Assembly: GCA_902613475.1 (NCBI GenBank)
Contig: CACMHG010000006.1
Location: 1 to 64,000 of the forward strand
Length of the DNA: 64,000 nucleotides
Source: K189A clade bacterium
Lineage (GTDB): Bacteria > Pseudomonadota > Gammaproteobacteria > Pseudomonadales > Azotimanducaceae
Direction of reading: 5' to 3'
Shown here piece by piece: positions 45,270 to 53,832 of this stretch; position 1 is the first letter of the stretch; the number at the start of each line of letters is the position of its first letter. The position numbers and the translations under genes are program-made. The notes below the pieces were generated by a model. It saw only the letters and a list, made by a program, of their open reading frames with translations. It ran no database searches and was not told the origin of the DNA.

Positions 45270-46406
45270 ATGGCGAACCTGACTTTCATGAACAACACCA
45301 TTTTTGATCACGGTGCCAGCAATCAGCTCGGTCAGGTCCTTGCCATGCATGGCATACGCCGCCCGCTGCTGTGCACGGACAAAGGCTTGGTCAATCTCGG
45401 CATGGTGACCGACCTGGTCTCTCACTTGGGCAACGATGCTGCGCTGACGGTTTTTGACGGCACACCTGAAAATCCAACCCAAATGGCCGTAGAGGAAGCA
45501 GTCGCCGCATACCAAGAAGCAGGCTGCGATGGTGTCGTCGCCCTTGGAGGCGGTTCGTCCATGGACTTGGCAAAAGCAGTCGCCCTGGCAGTCACTCATG
45601 AGGAAGACCTGCTTCAATACACCGCCGGCCTTGGAGGTGCTGGAAAAATTGGCACCGTGGCGCCCTTGATCGCCATCCCCACCACGTCGGGTACCGGCAG
45701 CGAGGTTTCCTCCGGCGCTGTGATCATCATGAACAATGGCGAAAAACTGATCCTTGCTAGCCGCAACTTGGTGCCCATGACGTCCATTTGTGACCCGTCT
45801 CTGACCCTTGGCCTGCCACCTCTGCTCACCGCGGCGACAGGAATGGATGCGATGACCCACTGCATTGAGGCCCTGCTTTCGCCGCAAATTAATCCACCCG
45901 CAGAAGCGGTCGCCTGCGATGGCATTGAGCGCGGTATTCGCGAGGGGAATCTCGTCAAAGCGGTCAAAGACGGCTCTGATGAAGATGCACGCTGGCATAT
46001 GATGATGGCTGCGGCGGAGGGTGCCATGGGCTTCAGTAAGGGCTTGGGTTCAGTACACTCAATGAGCCACGCCTGCGGCGCAGACCAGGCGCTACGCCTA
46101 CACCACGGAACGTTGAACGCCGTCATTTTGCCCACCATTTTAGATTTTAATCGTGATTACGTCGGCGATAAGTACACGCGCCTAAACGCTGCCATGGGAC
46201 TTGATGCCAGTGCCGATCCTGCAGAGTTTATCCGCGAGCTGAATGCCGAGATTGGCCTGCCCGCGAACCTGGGTGAAATGGGAGTGCGAAGAGACGCAAT
46301 CGCAGATCTGTCGAACCATGCAGCCAAGGATGTTTGCACCTTCACTAACCCCCGCCCCTGCTCAGCAGAGGAATACGAGGGTCTTTACGAGATCGCCATC
46401 GGCTAG
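45270..46406 (+). CDS. iron-containing alcohol dehydrogenase
   Basis: 378 residues of the group III alcohol dehydrogenase family. The cofactor domain has GCDGVVALGGGSSMDLAKA and IAIPTTSGTGSEVSSGAV; metal ligands are Asp in ICDPSLT, His in HSMSHACGA and His in LHHGTLNAV. The family oxidises or reduces alcohols and aldehydes with NAD(P), depending on the member; the substrate is not clear. The start has AGGAAAC 7 bases upstream. It is divergent from the CobW-like gene. Confidence 0.92.
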   Translation: MANLTFMNNTIFDHGASNQLGQVLAMHGIRRPLLCTDKGLVNLGMVTDLVSHLGNDAALTVFDGTPENPTQMAVEEAVAAYQEAGCDGVVALGGGSSMDLAKAVALAVTHEEDLLQYTAGLGGAGKIGTVAPLIAIPTTSGTGSEVSSGAVIIMNNGEKLILASRNLVPMTSICDPSLTLGLPPLLTAATGMDAMTHCIEALLSPQINPPAEAVACDGIERGIREGNLVKAVKDGSDEDARWHMMMAAAEGAMGFSKGLGSVHSMSHACGADQALRLHHGTLNAVILPTILDFNRDYVGDKYTRLNAAMGLDASADPAEFIRELNAEIGLPANLGEMGVRRDAIADLSNHAAKDVCTFTNPRPCSAEEYEGLYEIAIG

Positions 46407-46456
46407 ATGACCAAGACTCACGGTGCGACCGGGGGTCACATCGTATAGTGTGTTTT

Positions 46457-46482
46457 CGGGCAGCCCGTCTCTTGGCTGCCCG
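46457..46482 (+). terminator. hairpin after the alcohol dehydrogenase gene
   Basis: The arms CGGGCAGCC (46457-46465) and GGCTGCCCG (46474-46482) form a 9-bp perfect stem with an 8-base loop, about 50 bp after the stop codon. No T-run follows, so it is a possible terminator only. Confidence 0.45.
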
Positions 46483-46559
46483 CATTCACCGGTACTTCAT
46501 AATCACGCGCTACTTTTCATTACCGACCAACACAACCCAAGGTCTGAGAGGAAATCACC

Positions 46560-48230
46560 ATGCGCACATTCACCATCTTAGCTTGTCTACTGTTTCCACA
46601 TTCGGCACTGGCGGCCAACGCCACAGGCCAGGTCTTTCTCGACAGCAATAAAAACGGTGTGCTCGATACCGCCGAGCAGGGGATTGAGGGAGTACGCGTA
46701 AGCAACGGTCTAGATGTTGTGACAACCGACGAAGAGGGTCGCTACACCCTACCGGTAGACGATCAGAGCATTATCTTTATTACAAAGCCGCGCGACCATG
46801 CAATTCCCGTCAATGCGCACATGCTTCCCCAGTTCTACTACATTCACCAGCCAGGGGGCTCGCCAGCAGGCATGCGCTATGAAGGCATGGCGCCCACGGG
46901 CCCTCTGCCCGAGCAAATCAATTTTCCGTTGATCAAGCGCGAGGAGTCCGAGCAATTTGAAGCCATTTTATTTGCGGATCCGCAGCCGCAAACCCAGCGA
47001 GAGCTCGACTATATTCGTGACGATGTAGTTGCAGAACTCATCGGCACGGATGCGGCCTTTGGCATGACCATGGGCGACATCATGTACGACGATCTATCGC
47101 TGTTTCCGCGCTATAACGCATTGATCGCGCAGATTGGCATCCCTTGGTACAACGTACCCGGTAACCACGAACTGAACTTCGAGGCCGAAAGCGACAAGTT
47201 TTCGCTGGAGACTTTCAAGAAGTTCTTCGGCCCTCCCTATTACGCCTTCGAATATGCAGACGCTCTATTTATTGTACTCGACAATATCGATTACCAAGGC
47301 AATGGCGAGGCTGATCCGGGCGATGTGCGCGGCAACGGCGGTTATGAAGCTCGTATCAGCAAGCAACAGCTGCGCTGGCTTGAGAAAGAACTCGAATACG
47401 TTGACAACGATAGGCTTGTTTTTGTGGCAACCCATGCTCCGCTGGGCAGCGAGGATCGTCGCTATACTACCGACAACCGCAAGGGACTTTTCCGACTCTT
47501 GGCGGGCCGACCTAACCTGTACTCTGTCGCCGGACATACCCATACCACCAATCATATTTACTTCGGCGAAGAAGACGGCTTCGACGGTCCGGGCACATTC
47601 CACCACCATGTGTTGGCAACCGTATCGGGATCTTGGTGGAGTGGCCCTTTTGATGAGCGCGGCATCGCCATCAGCGATCAGCGTGACGGCACGCCCAACG
47701 GATACCATATCCTTGAGGTGGACTCGACAGATCTCACCGTGCGTTTCAAAGGCGCAGGCAAGCCCGCAGACCAACAGATGCGAATTCGCTTCGACGTAGC
47801 GCACCATCAGCTGCAACCCAATGGCATACGCGACTTCAAGGCTGGCCAGCTACTCGACGGTCATCTGTCCCAGGACGAGTTGGCAGCCGCCTCAATCATG
47901 GTGAACCTCTTTGACGGCGGCCCCAAATCCGTCGTCACTTACCGAGTTAACGACGGCGAATATCAACCGCTGACGCGAACGCCAAGGAAGGATCCTTATA
48001 TGCTCGAACAGTTCGTTCGGCACGCCAGCGACAAGAAATCCTTTGTACAAGCAACGGTCTCGACGCATATTTTCGAAGCAGACCTGAGTGCTGACTTGCC
48101 GCCAGGTGTGCACACCGTGACTGTGCGGGCCGAGGACGAATTCGGTCGCGTGCATCACGGCCATACGGTATTGGAGATTGTCCCTGGCGTTGCGGGCAGC
48201 GAGGCAGGCCTGGACTATCCATCGCCTTAA
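46560..48230 (+). CDS. exported calcineurin-like phosphoesterase
   Basis: 556 residues. A signal peptide ends at LAA (residue 19). Residues 20-75 form an SdrD/Cna-B-like beta domain (GQVFLDSNKNGVLDTAEQ). The metallophosphatase domain follows: FADPQPQ in place of the common DxH, GDIMYDD, GNHELNF, VATHAPLG and AGHTHTTNH, all the metal-binding motifs of the fold. A C-terminal calcineurin-like domain (residues 400-550) closes it. It would act in the periplasm or outside on a phosphoester. It has its own start site with GAGAGGAAATC upstream. Confidence 0.88.
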   Translation: MRTFTILACLLFPHSALAANATGQVFLDSNKNGVLDTAEQGIEGVRVSNGLDVVTTDEEGRYTLPVDDQSIIFITKPRDHAIPVNAHMLPQFYYIHQPGGSPAGMRYEGMAPTGPLPEQINFPLIKREESEQFEAILFADPQPQTQRELDYIRDDVVAELIGTDAAFGMTMGDIMYDDLSLFPRYNALIAQIGIPWYNVPGNHELNFEAESDKFSLETFKKFFGPPYYAFEYADALFIVLDNIDYQGNGEADPGDVRGNGGYEARISKQQLRWLEKELEYVDNDRLVFVATHAPLGSEDRRYTTDNRKGLFRLLAGRPNLYSVAGHTHTTNHIYFGEEDGFDGPGTFHHHVLATVSGSWWSGPFDERGIAISDQRDGTPNGYHILEVDSTDLTVRFKGAGKPADQQMRIRFDVAHHQLQPNGIRDFKAGQLLDGHLSQDELAAASIMVNLFDGGPKSVVTYRVNDGEYQPLTRTPRKDPYMLEQFVRHASDKKSFVQATVSTHIFEADLSADLPPGVHTVTVRAEDEFGRVHHGHTVLEIVPGVAGSEAGLDYPSP

Positions 48231-48300
48231 GCGAGTGATAACCCAAGGAAAAGCGGTAAAATTGATGCGCTGAATAGACAGCATATGTAGAGGGGGAGAA

Positions 48301-49164
48301 ATGAAGGTAGGCGTTATTCCAATCAATATCGGGGTTCAAGCAGCTGATCAAGTGGTAAAAACCGCCCAGCTGGTTGAGTCCTTGGGCTACGAATCGGTTT
48401 GGACATTTGAGCATGTGATCGTGCCGGTGGATTATGAATCGAAGTACCCTTACAACAAATCCGGCAATATGGGCGCTGCGCCGGAAACCAACTTTGTCGA
48501 CCCTCTGATAGCGCTGGCCGCGGTCGCCGCAGCCACCTCCACCCTGCGACTGGCCACCGGGGTGAACATCTTGTCTCAGGTGAATCCCATCTACATGGCG
48601 AAGCAGGCGGCGAGCCTAGATTTCATCTCCAACGGGCGTTTTATGTTAGGCGTTGGTATTGGTTGGCTGCGCGAAGAGTTTGATGCCCTTGGCGTGCCAT
48701 TCGAGCGCCGCGGAGCCAGATTTGATGATTATGTGGCGGGCATGCGCAAAATATGGTCCGGCGAGGTGGTTGAGCACGAAAGCGATTTTTTATCATGGAC
48801 AAATTTCAAGAGCTATCCCCTGCCCATACAAAGCCCGTTCCCTGTGGTTATGGGCGGTGTGCAAGGAAAAATATTTCAGCGCACGGCCCAGCTCGGCAAT
48901 GGTTGGTTCGCGCCTACCGGCGACCCCGCGGAACTGAAGGGTCACATGGAGAATCTTAGGCGCGAATGTGACGCCATCAATCGCGACATGTCAGAAATTG
49001 AAGTGACCTGCATGTGGCCGGGTATCGGCGGCAAAGACTTTTTAGGTGAGCTTGAGTCTATCGGCGTGGGCCGGGTTGTGATGCCGATGATGGGTGAAGG
49101 CGACCCTGTCGAGCGACTGCAAAGCGTCGCGAGCGAGGTCATTGCAGGTGCGGTAGCCGCATAA
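48301..49164 (+). CDS. LLM-class F420-type oxidoreductase, TIGR03619 branch
   Basis: 287 residues. Luciferase-like fold with KVGVIPINIG, LGYESVWTFEHVIVP, LRLATGVNILSQVNP and GRFMLGVGIGWLREEFDALG, followed by RFDDYVAGMRKIWSG; this pattern is typical of the TIGR03619 group. In actinobacteria these enzymes use F420; in gammaproteobacteria FMN is as likely. Substrate unknown. It is the second LLM protein in the window; the two share the fold but little more. A GGGGGAG ribosome site precedes the ATG. Confidence 0.87.
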   Translation: MKVGVIPINIGVQAADQVVKTAQLVESLGYESVWTFEHVIVPVDYESKYPYNKSGNMGAAPETNFVDPLIALAAVAAATSTLRLATGVNILSQVNPIYMAKQAASLDFISNGRFMLGVGIGWLREEFDALGVPFERRGARFDDYVAGMRKIWSGEVVEHESDFLSWTNFKSYPLPIQSPFPVVMGGVQGKIFQRTAQLGNGWFAPTGDPAELKGHMENLRRECDAINRDMSEIEVTCMWPGIGGKDFLGELESIGVGRVVMPMMGEGDPVERLQSVASEVIAGAVAA

Positions 49165-49199
49165 TCGCGGCTAGCTTACTGGGCGTAGGGTTGCTGCAG

Positions 49200-49589
49200 C
49201 TAGTGCGCACATTGGCTTTGGCGGCAAAGTCTGAAATTGTAGACATGAGCGAGGACTACTAACCCTGCCCCCAACAGCGTTATCCCCTTTTCGCCTAACT
49301 CACCCAGTCGATCGTGGCCTAGCAGTGCCCCTAGCACTAAAAACCCCAGACCAGCACTACCCCACGCGATCACTTTGAACGTTCGATGACGCCTGCATCC
49401 AAGGCCTATTGCCAGGGTGCTGGTGGGCAACACTAGGTACAACAGCAGAAAATGAAAGTGATCACCGGCGAACCAATAGGTAGACGCCATGGGCATCATT
49501 ACCACCGCCAGGGGTACCGCCAGGCAATGCACCGCACAGATCATCGACAAAACGATCGCCGAGCGATCCCGCATTCCAGAGACCGTCAT
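49200..49589 (-). CDS. MerC-family small membrane protein
   Basis: 129 residues with four hydrophobic helices. The MerC pattern is present: a Cys pair in the first helix (SMICAVHCLAVPL) followed by further Cys residues in CRRHRTF and CRQSQCAH at the end. MerC-domain proteins carry mercury or other thiophilic metals across the membrane, and in Zur regulons they probably handle zinc. The gene overlaps zur by 4 bp (ATGA) and would be co-transcribed with it from the Zur box. Confidence 0.85.
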   Translation of the reverse strand: MTVSGMRDRSAIVLSMICAVHCLAVPLAVVMMPMASTYWFAGDHFHFLLLYLVLPTSTLAIGLGCRRHRTFKVIAWGSAGLGFLVLGALLGHDRLGELGEKGITLLGAGLVVLAHVYNFRLCRQSQCAH

Positions 49590-50068
49590 ATGGCCGCCTC
49601 CGGGGGGTCACAATCATTGCAGTAACACTCGATTTCTAGATGACTGCTGGCGAGGGTGAATCCTGCCTTTCGCGTCGCTTTGGCGACGCTCTCCATAATG
49701 GGTGTCGGCACCTCGACCTCCTCTACCTTGTGACAAGTCTTACAAATCAAAAACTGCGGTGGCTGATGTTGGTGATCGCAAGTGATATGGGAGCAAGCAA
49801 TGTACTTGTTAGACGTATTCAGGCGGTGAGCAAGCTGATTGTTCTCTAGGAACTCTAGGATGCGGTACACCGACATGGGCAACAGGTCATAGCCAAGCTT
49901 ATCCCGACACACATCCGTCAGCTCATAGGCGGATACCGCCTTGGCTGCGACCAACAGACCTTCGAGCACCTGACTGCGCTTCGTGGTCAGCTTACTGCCC
50001 AATGCCAGGCATTGCTGCTGGGCTTGCGCGAGGACACGTTTTGTCGCTTGCTGACTTATGGCAATCAC
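49586..50068 (-). CDS. zur: Fur-family zinc-responsive regulator Zur
   Basis: 160 residues. The winged-helix part has AYELTDVCRDKLGYDLLPMSVYRILEFL, as in Zur (TVYRALDFL). The structural zinc site is CKTC plus CYCNDC near the C-terminus, and the sensing ligands are in CSHITCDHQHQPPQFL and HLEIE. In the presence of zinc it represses its targets. A textbook Zur box is found 97-120 bp upstream of its start codon (50165-50187), so it is probably self-regulated. It is the first gene of an operon with the MerC-like gene. Confidence 0.93.
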   Translation of the reverse strand: MIAISQQATKRVLAQAQQQCLALGSKLTTKRSQVLEGLLVAAKAVSAYELTDVCRDKLGYDLLPMSVYRILEFLENNQLAHRLNTSNKYIACSHITCDHQHQPPQFLICKTCHKVEEVEVPTPIMESVAKATRKAGFTLASSHLEIECYCNDCDPPEAAI

Positions 50069-50164
50069 CTCATCTGTTGTCGTCGGAATGCTAGATACTA
50101 TCGTCCAGCGTACGCCTCAATACCCGTTTTGCAGTCCATTGCCTTTGTGCAGGCCAATGCCCCA

Positions 50165-50187
50165 GAAATGTTATATTATAACATTAT
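50165..50187. promoter_or_regulatory. Zur box upstream of zur
   Basis: The sequence AATGTTATATTATAACATT at 50167-50185 is a perfect 9-1-9 palindrome, and with the flanking GA fits the gammaproteobacterial Zur consensus GAAATGTTATANTATAACAT. It is about 98 bp upstream of the zur start codon, and the gene on its other side ends at it, so it should control zur and the MerC-like gene. Confidence 0.85.
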
Positions 50188-50205
50188 AGTATGCTAGACG
50201 GTGAA

Positions 50206-51669
50206 TCAATCTGCGGCGGTGGCTGCTCCAACCGAGCGAGAAACGCGATATGCCTGCAGTGCTGGCAAGAGCGTTACGATAACTGCTGTCAGATAAATCA
50301 GGCCTAACGCCGTGACGTTAGACGGGTTGAGAATTTGCGATGAAATCATCAACCCAAACGTTTCTGCAAACAGCGTATTGGCCGCTGTGATTGACGCCAG
50401 CAGGGTGCCCACTGCCAAGACCACGCCAACAGAGACGATAAGCAGCGACTCGATCATCAGTAGGGACAGAATAAAGGATGAGGGGGCGCCGATACTGCGC
50501 AGCACCTCGATCTCGCGCCGACGCTCGCGCATAGACGCAAGCAACATCGCGTTAAGGCCCAACAACGAAGACACCAAGATCAGTACCGAAATCCCCAGCA
50601 GTACTGACTCGACATTGCCGACCAGCTCCCACAGCTGAGTCAGAGCAACCCCGGGCAATATCGCTAACAGTGCCTCGCCTTCATATTCATCAACCCAGCG
50701 CTTCACCTGTAATGTCGTAATAGGCGAGCTAAGGCCGACCAGCACCGCGGTCACCGTACCTATGGGTGGATGATCATGGGCCTCGTGATGCTCCTCGTGG
50801 TCATCGAGGGCCTCGTGCTCTTCATGGGTATCATGGTCTTCGTGAGCATCGTGCCCTTCATGAGCATCATGGTCTTCATGAGCAACATGCTCTTCGTGAA
50901 CCTCGTGCTCGTCGCGCCCTTCGTGAGCATCGTGGTCTTCGTGAGCGTCATGCTCTTCGTGCCCTTCGTGCCTTTCGTGAGCGTCGGGTGCTTCGTGTGC
51001 GTGGTGATTTTCCGATCTTCCGTCACTGTGCATGGCATCAATAGCCTCAAGGCCAACAAAAAGAGCATTGTCGATGGGAGTCCCGGTCCCAGCGAGAACG
51101 CCGCTCACGGCAAAGGGCAGCTGATCATGATGGGTGAAACTGGTATCCGCCATTCCGTGACTGAGCACCAGCGAGTCACCTAGCTGATAGCCCAGCTCCC
51201 TGGCGACCCGCGCCCCTAGCACCACCTCGGCAACCGCTTCAAATGGTTGACCCTGCTCGAAAACCAGGGGTTGTTTCGCGCCGTATTTATAGCGCGAAAA
51301 GAATGCCTTTGTCGTACCGATGACGCGGAAATTGCGGTGGGAATCACCCAAGGAAATAGGCACTGCCCAGTCGACGTTCCTTTGCTGATCAAGCTGCTCG
51401 ACACTCTCCCAGGACACGTTAGTCGTGGCAGTGCCAATGCGAAAAATTGACAGCAACAGAAGATTTATTTCGCCGGTACGGGCTCCGACAATCAGATCCA
51501 CACCCGACACAGTACTCGCAAAACCTGAGCGTGCTTCCTGGCGCACATGCTCTACTCCCAACAGCACAAATACGCTCAGTGCTACCGAGGCGATGGTTAG
51601 CAACACCCCACTGAGGCGATAGCGCAGACTCCGTGAGGCGACCAGCAACACGGTACCGAAAGCGCCCAT
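50206..51669 (-). CDS. FtsX/LolC-type ABC permease with a His-rich periplasmic segment
   Basis: 487 residues: an N-terminal helix at about 17-39, a large MacB-like periplasmic domain, and three C-terminal helices of the FtsX type (VLLGISVLILVSSLLGLNAMLL, MRERRREIEVLRSIGAPSSF as the coupling segment). Residues 221-300 are an insert made of His, Glu, Asp and Ala in HEDHDAHEGHDAHE-like repeats, with 26 His in 80 residues. It must face the periplasm and should bind zinc or a like metal. The start overlaps the stop of the ATPase gene (TGATG). The pair resembles the ABC part of the Zur-controlled ZrgBC system of vibrios. Confidence 0.88.
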   Translation of the reverse strand: MGAFGTVLLVASRSLRYRLSGVLLTIASVALSVFVLLGVEHVRQEARSGFASTVSGVDLIVGARTGEINLLLLSIFRIGTATTNVSWESVEQLDQQRNVDWAVPISLGDSHRNFRVIGTTKAFFSRYKYGAKQPLVFEQGQPFEAVAEVVLGARVARELGYQLGDSLVLSHGMADTSFTHHDQLPFAVSGVLAGTGTPIDNALFVGLEAIDAMHSDGRSENHHAHEAPDAHERHEGHEEHDAHEDHDAHEGRDEHEVHEEHVAHEDHDAHEGHDAHEDHDTHEEHEALDDHEEHHEAHDHPPIGTVTAVLVGLSSPITTLQVKRWVDEYEGEALLAILPGVALTQLWELVGNVESVLLGISVLILVSSLLGLNAMLLASMRERRREIEVLRSIGAPSSFILSLLMIESLLIVSVGVVLAVGTLLASITAANTLFAETFGLMISSQILNPSNVTALGLIYLTAVIVTLLPALQAYRVSRSVGAATAAD

Positions 51670-52376
51670 CAGACTGTCGCTCCGACGTGATTCAGCTCAG
51701 AGATTTTGACCTGAGTATCAAAGGAGGCGCCGAGTGCAGGATCGTGACTGACAAAAACCATGGCGCATTCCTGGTCGGACAACACGTCAAACAGCAGCGT
51801 CAAAAAAGCGTCTCTATTGACGTGATCAAGGGCCGAAGTTGGTTCGTCGACGAGTAACAGCGACGGAGTATTGATGAGCGCGCGCACTATCGCGACGCGC
51901 TGTTGCTGACCAATGCTCATCTGCGACGCGGGGCGGTGGTGCAGGGCGCTTTGCAGATTCATCCGCTCTAATAGCGTCGTCGCGCGCTGCCGCGCACCGG
52001 CAGTGGTGGCGCTGCCAAACCGCGCCGCAAGCAGAATATTATCCAGCGCCGAAAGGTAGGGAATCAAATTGAACTGCTGAAAAACGACGCCTAAGTTGGT
52101 GGCACGAAACCGATCACGCTGGCGCGTACTCAGCTTGGCGATATCGTCACCAAGAACTCGCAGGCTACCCTGGGTGGGTACGGATAGTCCGGCCAGCAGA
52201 GAGAGCAGGGTCGACTTACCGCTACCTGATTCACCCTGAAGAAAAACGTGCTCATTGCGCTCGACTCGCCAGGCTGGGATATTGAGCACCGGGGACTGGT
52301 CACCGGGATAGCTGTAACCGAGGTGACTGAGGCTAATCGCGTCTGCAATTGGAACGGCTATTGTCACAGTACCCAC
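51669..52376 (-). CDS. ABC transporter ATPase, LolD/MacB type
   Basis: 235 residues from a GTG at 52376; a second GTG at 52367 is as likely. Walker A GESGSGKST, Q-loop VFQQFNLIPYLSALDNI, signature MSIGQQQRVAIVRAL, Walker B SLLLVDEPTSALD and His in FVSHDPAL. This type works with FtsX-like permeases that do not pump through the membrane but pull on periplasmic partners. Together with the His-rich permease it makes a probable zinc-regulated transporter. It is divergent from the DUF3299 gene, with 53 bp between start codons. Confidence 0.9.
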   Translation of the reverse strand: MGTVTIAVPIADAISLSHLGYSYPGDQSPVLNIPAWRVERNEHVFLQGESGSGKSTLLSLLAGLSVPTQGSLRVLGDDIAKLSTRQRDRFRATNLGVVFQQFNLIPYLSALDNILLAARFGSATTAGARQRATTLLERMNLQSALHHRPASQMSIGQQQRVAIVRALINTPSLLLVDEPTSALDHVNRDAFLTLLFDVLSDQECAMVFVSHDPALGASFDTQVKISELNHVGATV

Positions 52377-52396
52377 AGGTTCGCATCGTTGGAAAG

Positions 52397-52413
52397 ATGT
52401 TACAACGTAACCA
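52397..52413. promoter_or_regulatory. Zur-box-like sequence between the ABC and DUF3299 genes
   Basis: ATGTTACAACGTAACCA aligns with ATGTTATANTATAACAT with about five differences, and keeps the dyad GTTAC/GTAAC. It lies 20 bp from the ABC start and 16 bp from the DUF3299 start, where one Zur dimer could block both transcripts. Confidence 0.45.
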
Positions 52414-52429
52414 ATTTGGACTCAAAGCC

Positions 52430-52894
52430 ATGAACACAATCTTCCGCCGTCTACCAGCTGGCGTGATCGTATTACTGCTTGCTCTTTCTCCCACCGCCTT
52501 CGCCGAACCGGAATCGATCTCTTGGCGGGACTTGGTGCCACCGCTTGACGAATCCCTAATATTGGAAGGCGATATTGCCTTCGGTGAACAAGTGCGTTTT
52601 GAGCTCAATAACAAAAAGATACGCATTCCAGGTTTTATTGTGCCCGTGGATTTTGACGACACACAGGTTGTTACACGGTTTTTGCTGGTGCCCTACTTCG
52701 GCGCTTGTATACACGAGCCCGCACCGCCACCGAACCAAACCATCTACGCAGAATTTGAACCTGGCTATACGCTAGAAAGTCTGTGGGACCCGTTTTGGAT
52801 CGAAGGCACGCTGCTGACCACGCGGGTTGAAGAAGATTTGGCTACTGCTTCTTACACTTTGCGCGCGGACAAAATTGAGCCCTTTGTTTATTAG
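52430..52894 (+). CDS. exported DUF3299-family protein
   Basis: 154 residues from the ATG at 52430; upstream in-frame ATG codons would put 27 residues before the signal peptide. The signal peptide ends at AFA. DUF3299 pattern: IRIPGFIVPVDFDDTQ, then FLLVPYFGACIHEPAPPPNQ, followed by the WIEGTLLTT strand. The conserved Cys and His (ACIHEP) could bind a metal ion. In vibrios a DUF3299 protein is encoded with the Zur-repressed zrg ABC transporter. Here the gene is divergent from the ABC genes and shares their control region. Confidence 0.85.
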   Translation: MNTIFRRLPAGVIVLLLALSPTAFAEPESISWRDLVPPLDESLILEGDIAFGEQVRFELNNKKIRIPGFIVPVDFDDTQVVTRFLLVPYFGACIHEPAPPPNQTIYAEFEPGYTLESLWDPFWIEGTLLTTRVEEDLATASYTLRADKIEPFVY

Positions 52895-53035
52895 CCAACT
52901 TTTGGTATCAACTGCCTTGATTGGTGAGCTTCTACCAATCAAATGATTCACTACGGCTCTCAAAGCACGTACCGCGCGGAAGCGCGATAGGTCAGCAGAG
53001 CCCTGAACGCGACCTTAAACTTATCGAGAATAACA

Positions 53036-53791
53036 ATGAAAAAACTCGCGCTTTTACTGTCCTTAGCTCTATCGTTTTCGGCCATCGCCGATGACCACGC
53101 GCCAACCAGCAGCTACTTGGTTGAGTCCATACCTTTCAAGCTTAAAGACGGCAAAACCATGGCTGACATGATGGCCATGCAGGACGAATTCGCTGCAGTG
53201 GCCCAGGCCAGCGGCCTGCAGTACAGCGCCTTCGTTATGACACCCCACTACATGAGTCAATCGTCTGCACCCATTGCTGGCAGCTTTGACGCGGTCTGGC
53301 TTGGCTTTTCACCGAGCGCCACGGCGATCGGCGCAGGCTTCGAAGGCTACATGGAGAACGGACAAGAACTGGAAGCGAAATTCGATGAAATTCGTACCAT
53401 GAGCCAACGCAGCCTAATGCGGGGCGAAATGGTTCATGCGGGTGATCCATCAGATGGCGGGTTCGGCATGTTTCGTACCTGCACGCTTAATGATGGCGCA
53501 GATACGGACGATTTAAGAGCTGCACTAAAAGCCCGTGGGGCGGCCTTTAAAAAAGCCGGCGCTACAGCGTCCACGCATATGTGGTACGGCGGCATTGGCA
53601 TACCCAATGAAATGCAGGGCTCGGTCATCATCGTGCGCATCTTCCCGAGTATGGAAGCATGGGGACAAGCCTTCGACCGGTATTTTGCCGGCGACTTCGC
53701 AAAGGAAGAAAGACTTCTTACCGAGACTGCCACCTGCGGACCTGTTCGCACCTATTTCGGAACGCCCTTCTACTCTGCGAGCGCTGGTTAA
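53036..53791 (+). CDS. exported protein, ABM/NIPSNAP-like, unknown function
   Basis: 251 residues. Signal peptide of 18 residues, then DDHAPTSSYLVESIPFKLKD. The two halves (about 30-135 and 140-245) look like repeats of a small alpha/beta-barrel (dimeric ABM-type) fold: a strand, a helix of the DMMAMQDEFAAVAQ type, a hydrophobic strand and a second helix. No catalytic residues are recognised. An analogous exported protein of similar length (62251-62994) also starts with the motif ADDHA and may be a distant paralogue. It is a single gene with its own leader. Confidence 0.6.
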   Translation: MKKLALLLSLALSFSAIADDHAPTSSYLVESIPFKLKDGKTMADMMAMQDEFAAVAQASGLQYSAFVMTPHYMSQSSAPIAGSFDAVWLGFSPSATAIGAGFEGYMENGQELEAKFDEIRTMSQRSLMRGEMVHAGDPSDGGFGMFRTCTLNDGADTDDLRAALKARGAAFKKAGATASTHMWYGGIGIPNEMQGSVIIVRIFPSMEAWGQAFDRYFAGDFAKEERLLTETATCGPVRTYFGTPFYSASAG

Positions 53792-53805
53792 ATACTAGCG
53801 TTCAC

Positions 53806-53832
53806 TGCGGTGGTGCCATGCGCATCACCGCA
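53806..53832 (+). terminator. possible hairpin terminator overlapping the P450 stop
   Basis: The arms TGCGGTGGTG (53806-53815) and CATCACCGCA (53823-53832) pair with one mismatch around a 7-base loop. It lies 15 bp after the exported-protein gene, overlapping the end of the convergent P450 gene. There is no T-run. Confidence 0.35.

Noticed and set aside
50766..51183. Open frames on the plus strand opposite the His-rich permease segment
   Set aside because: They are a by-product of the repeated codons for His, Glu and Asp on the minus strand; the permease frame is clearly the coding one.
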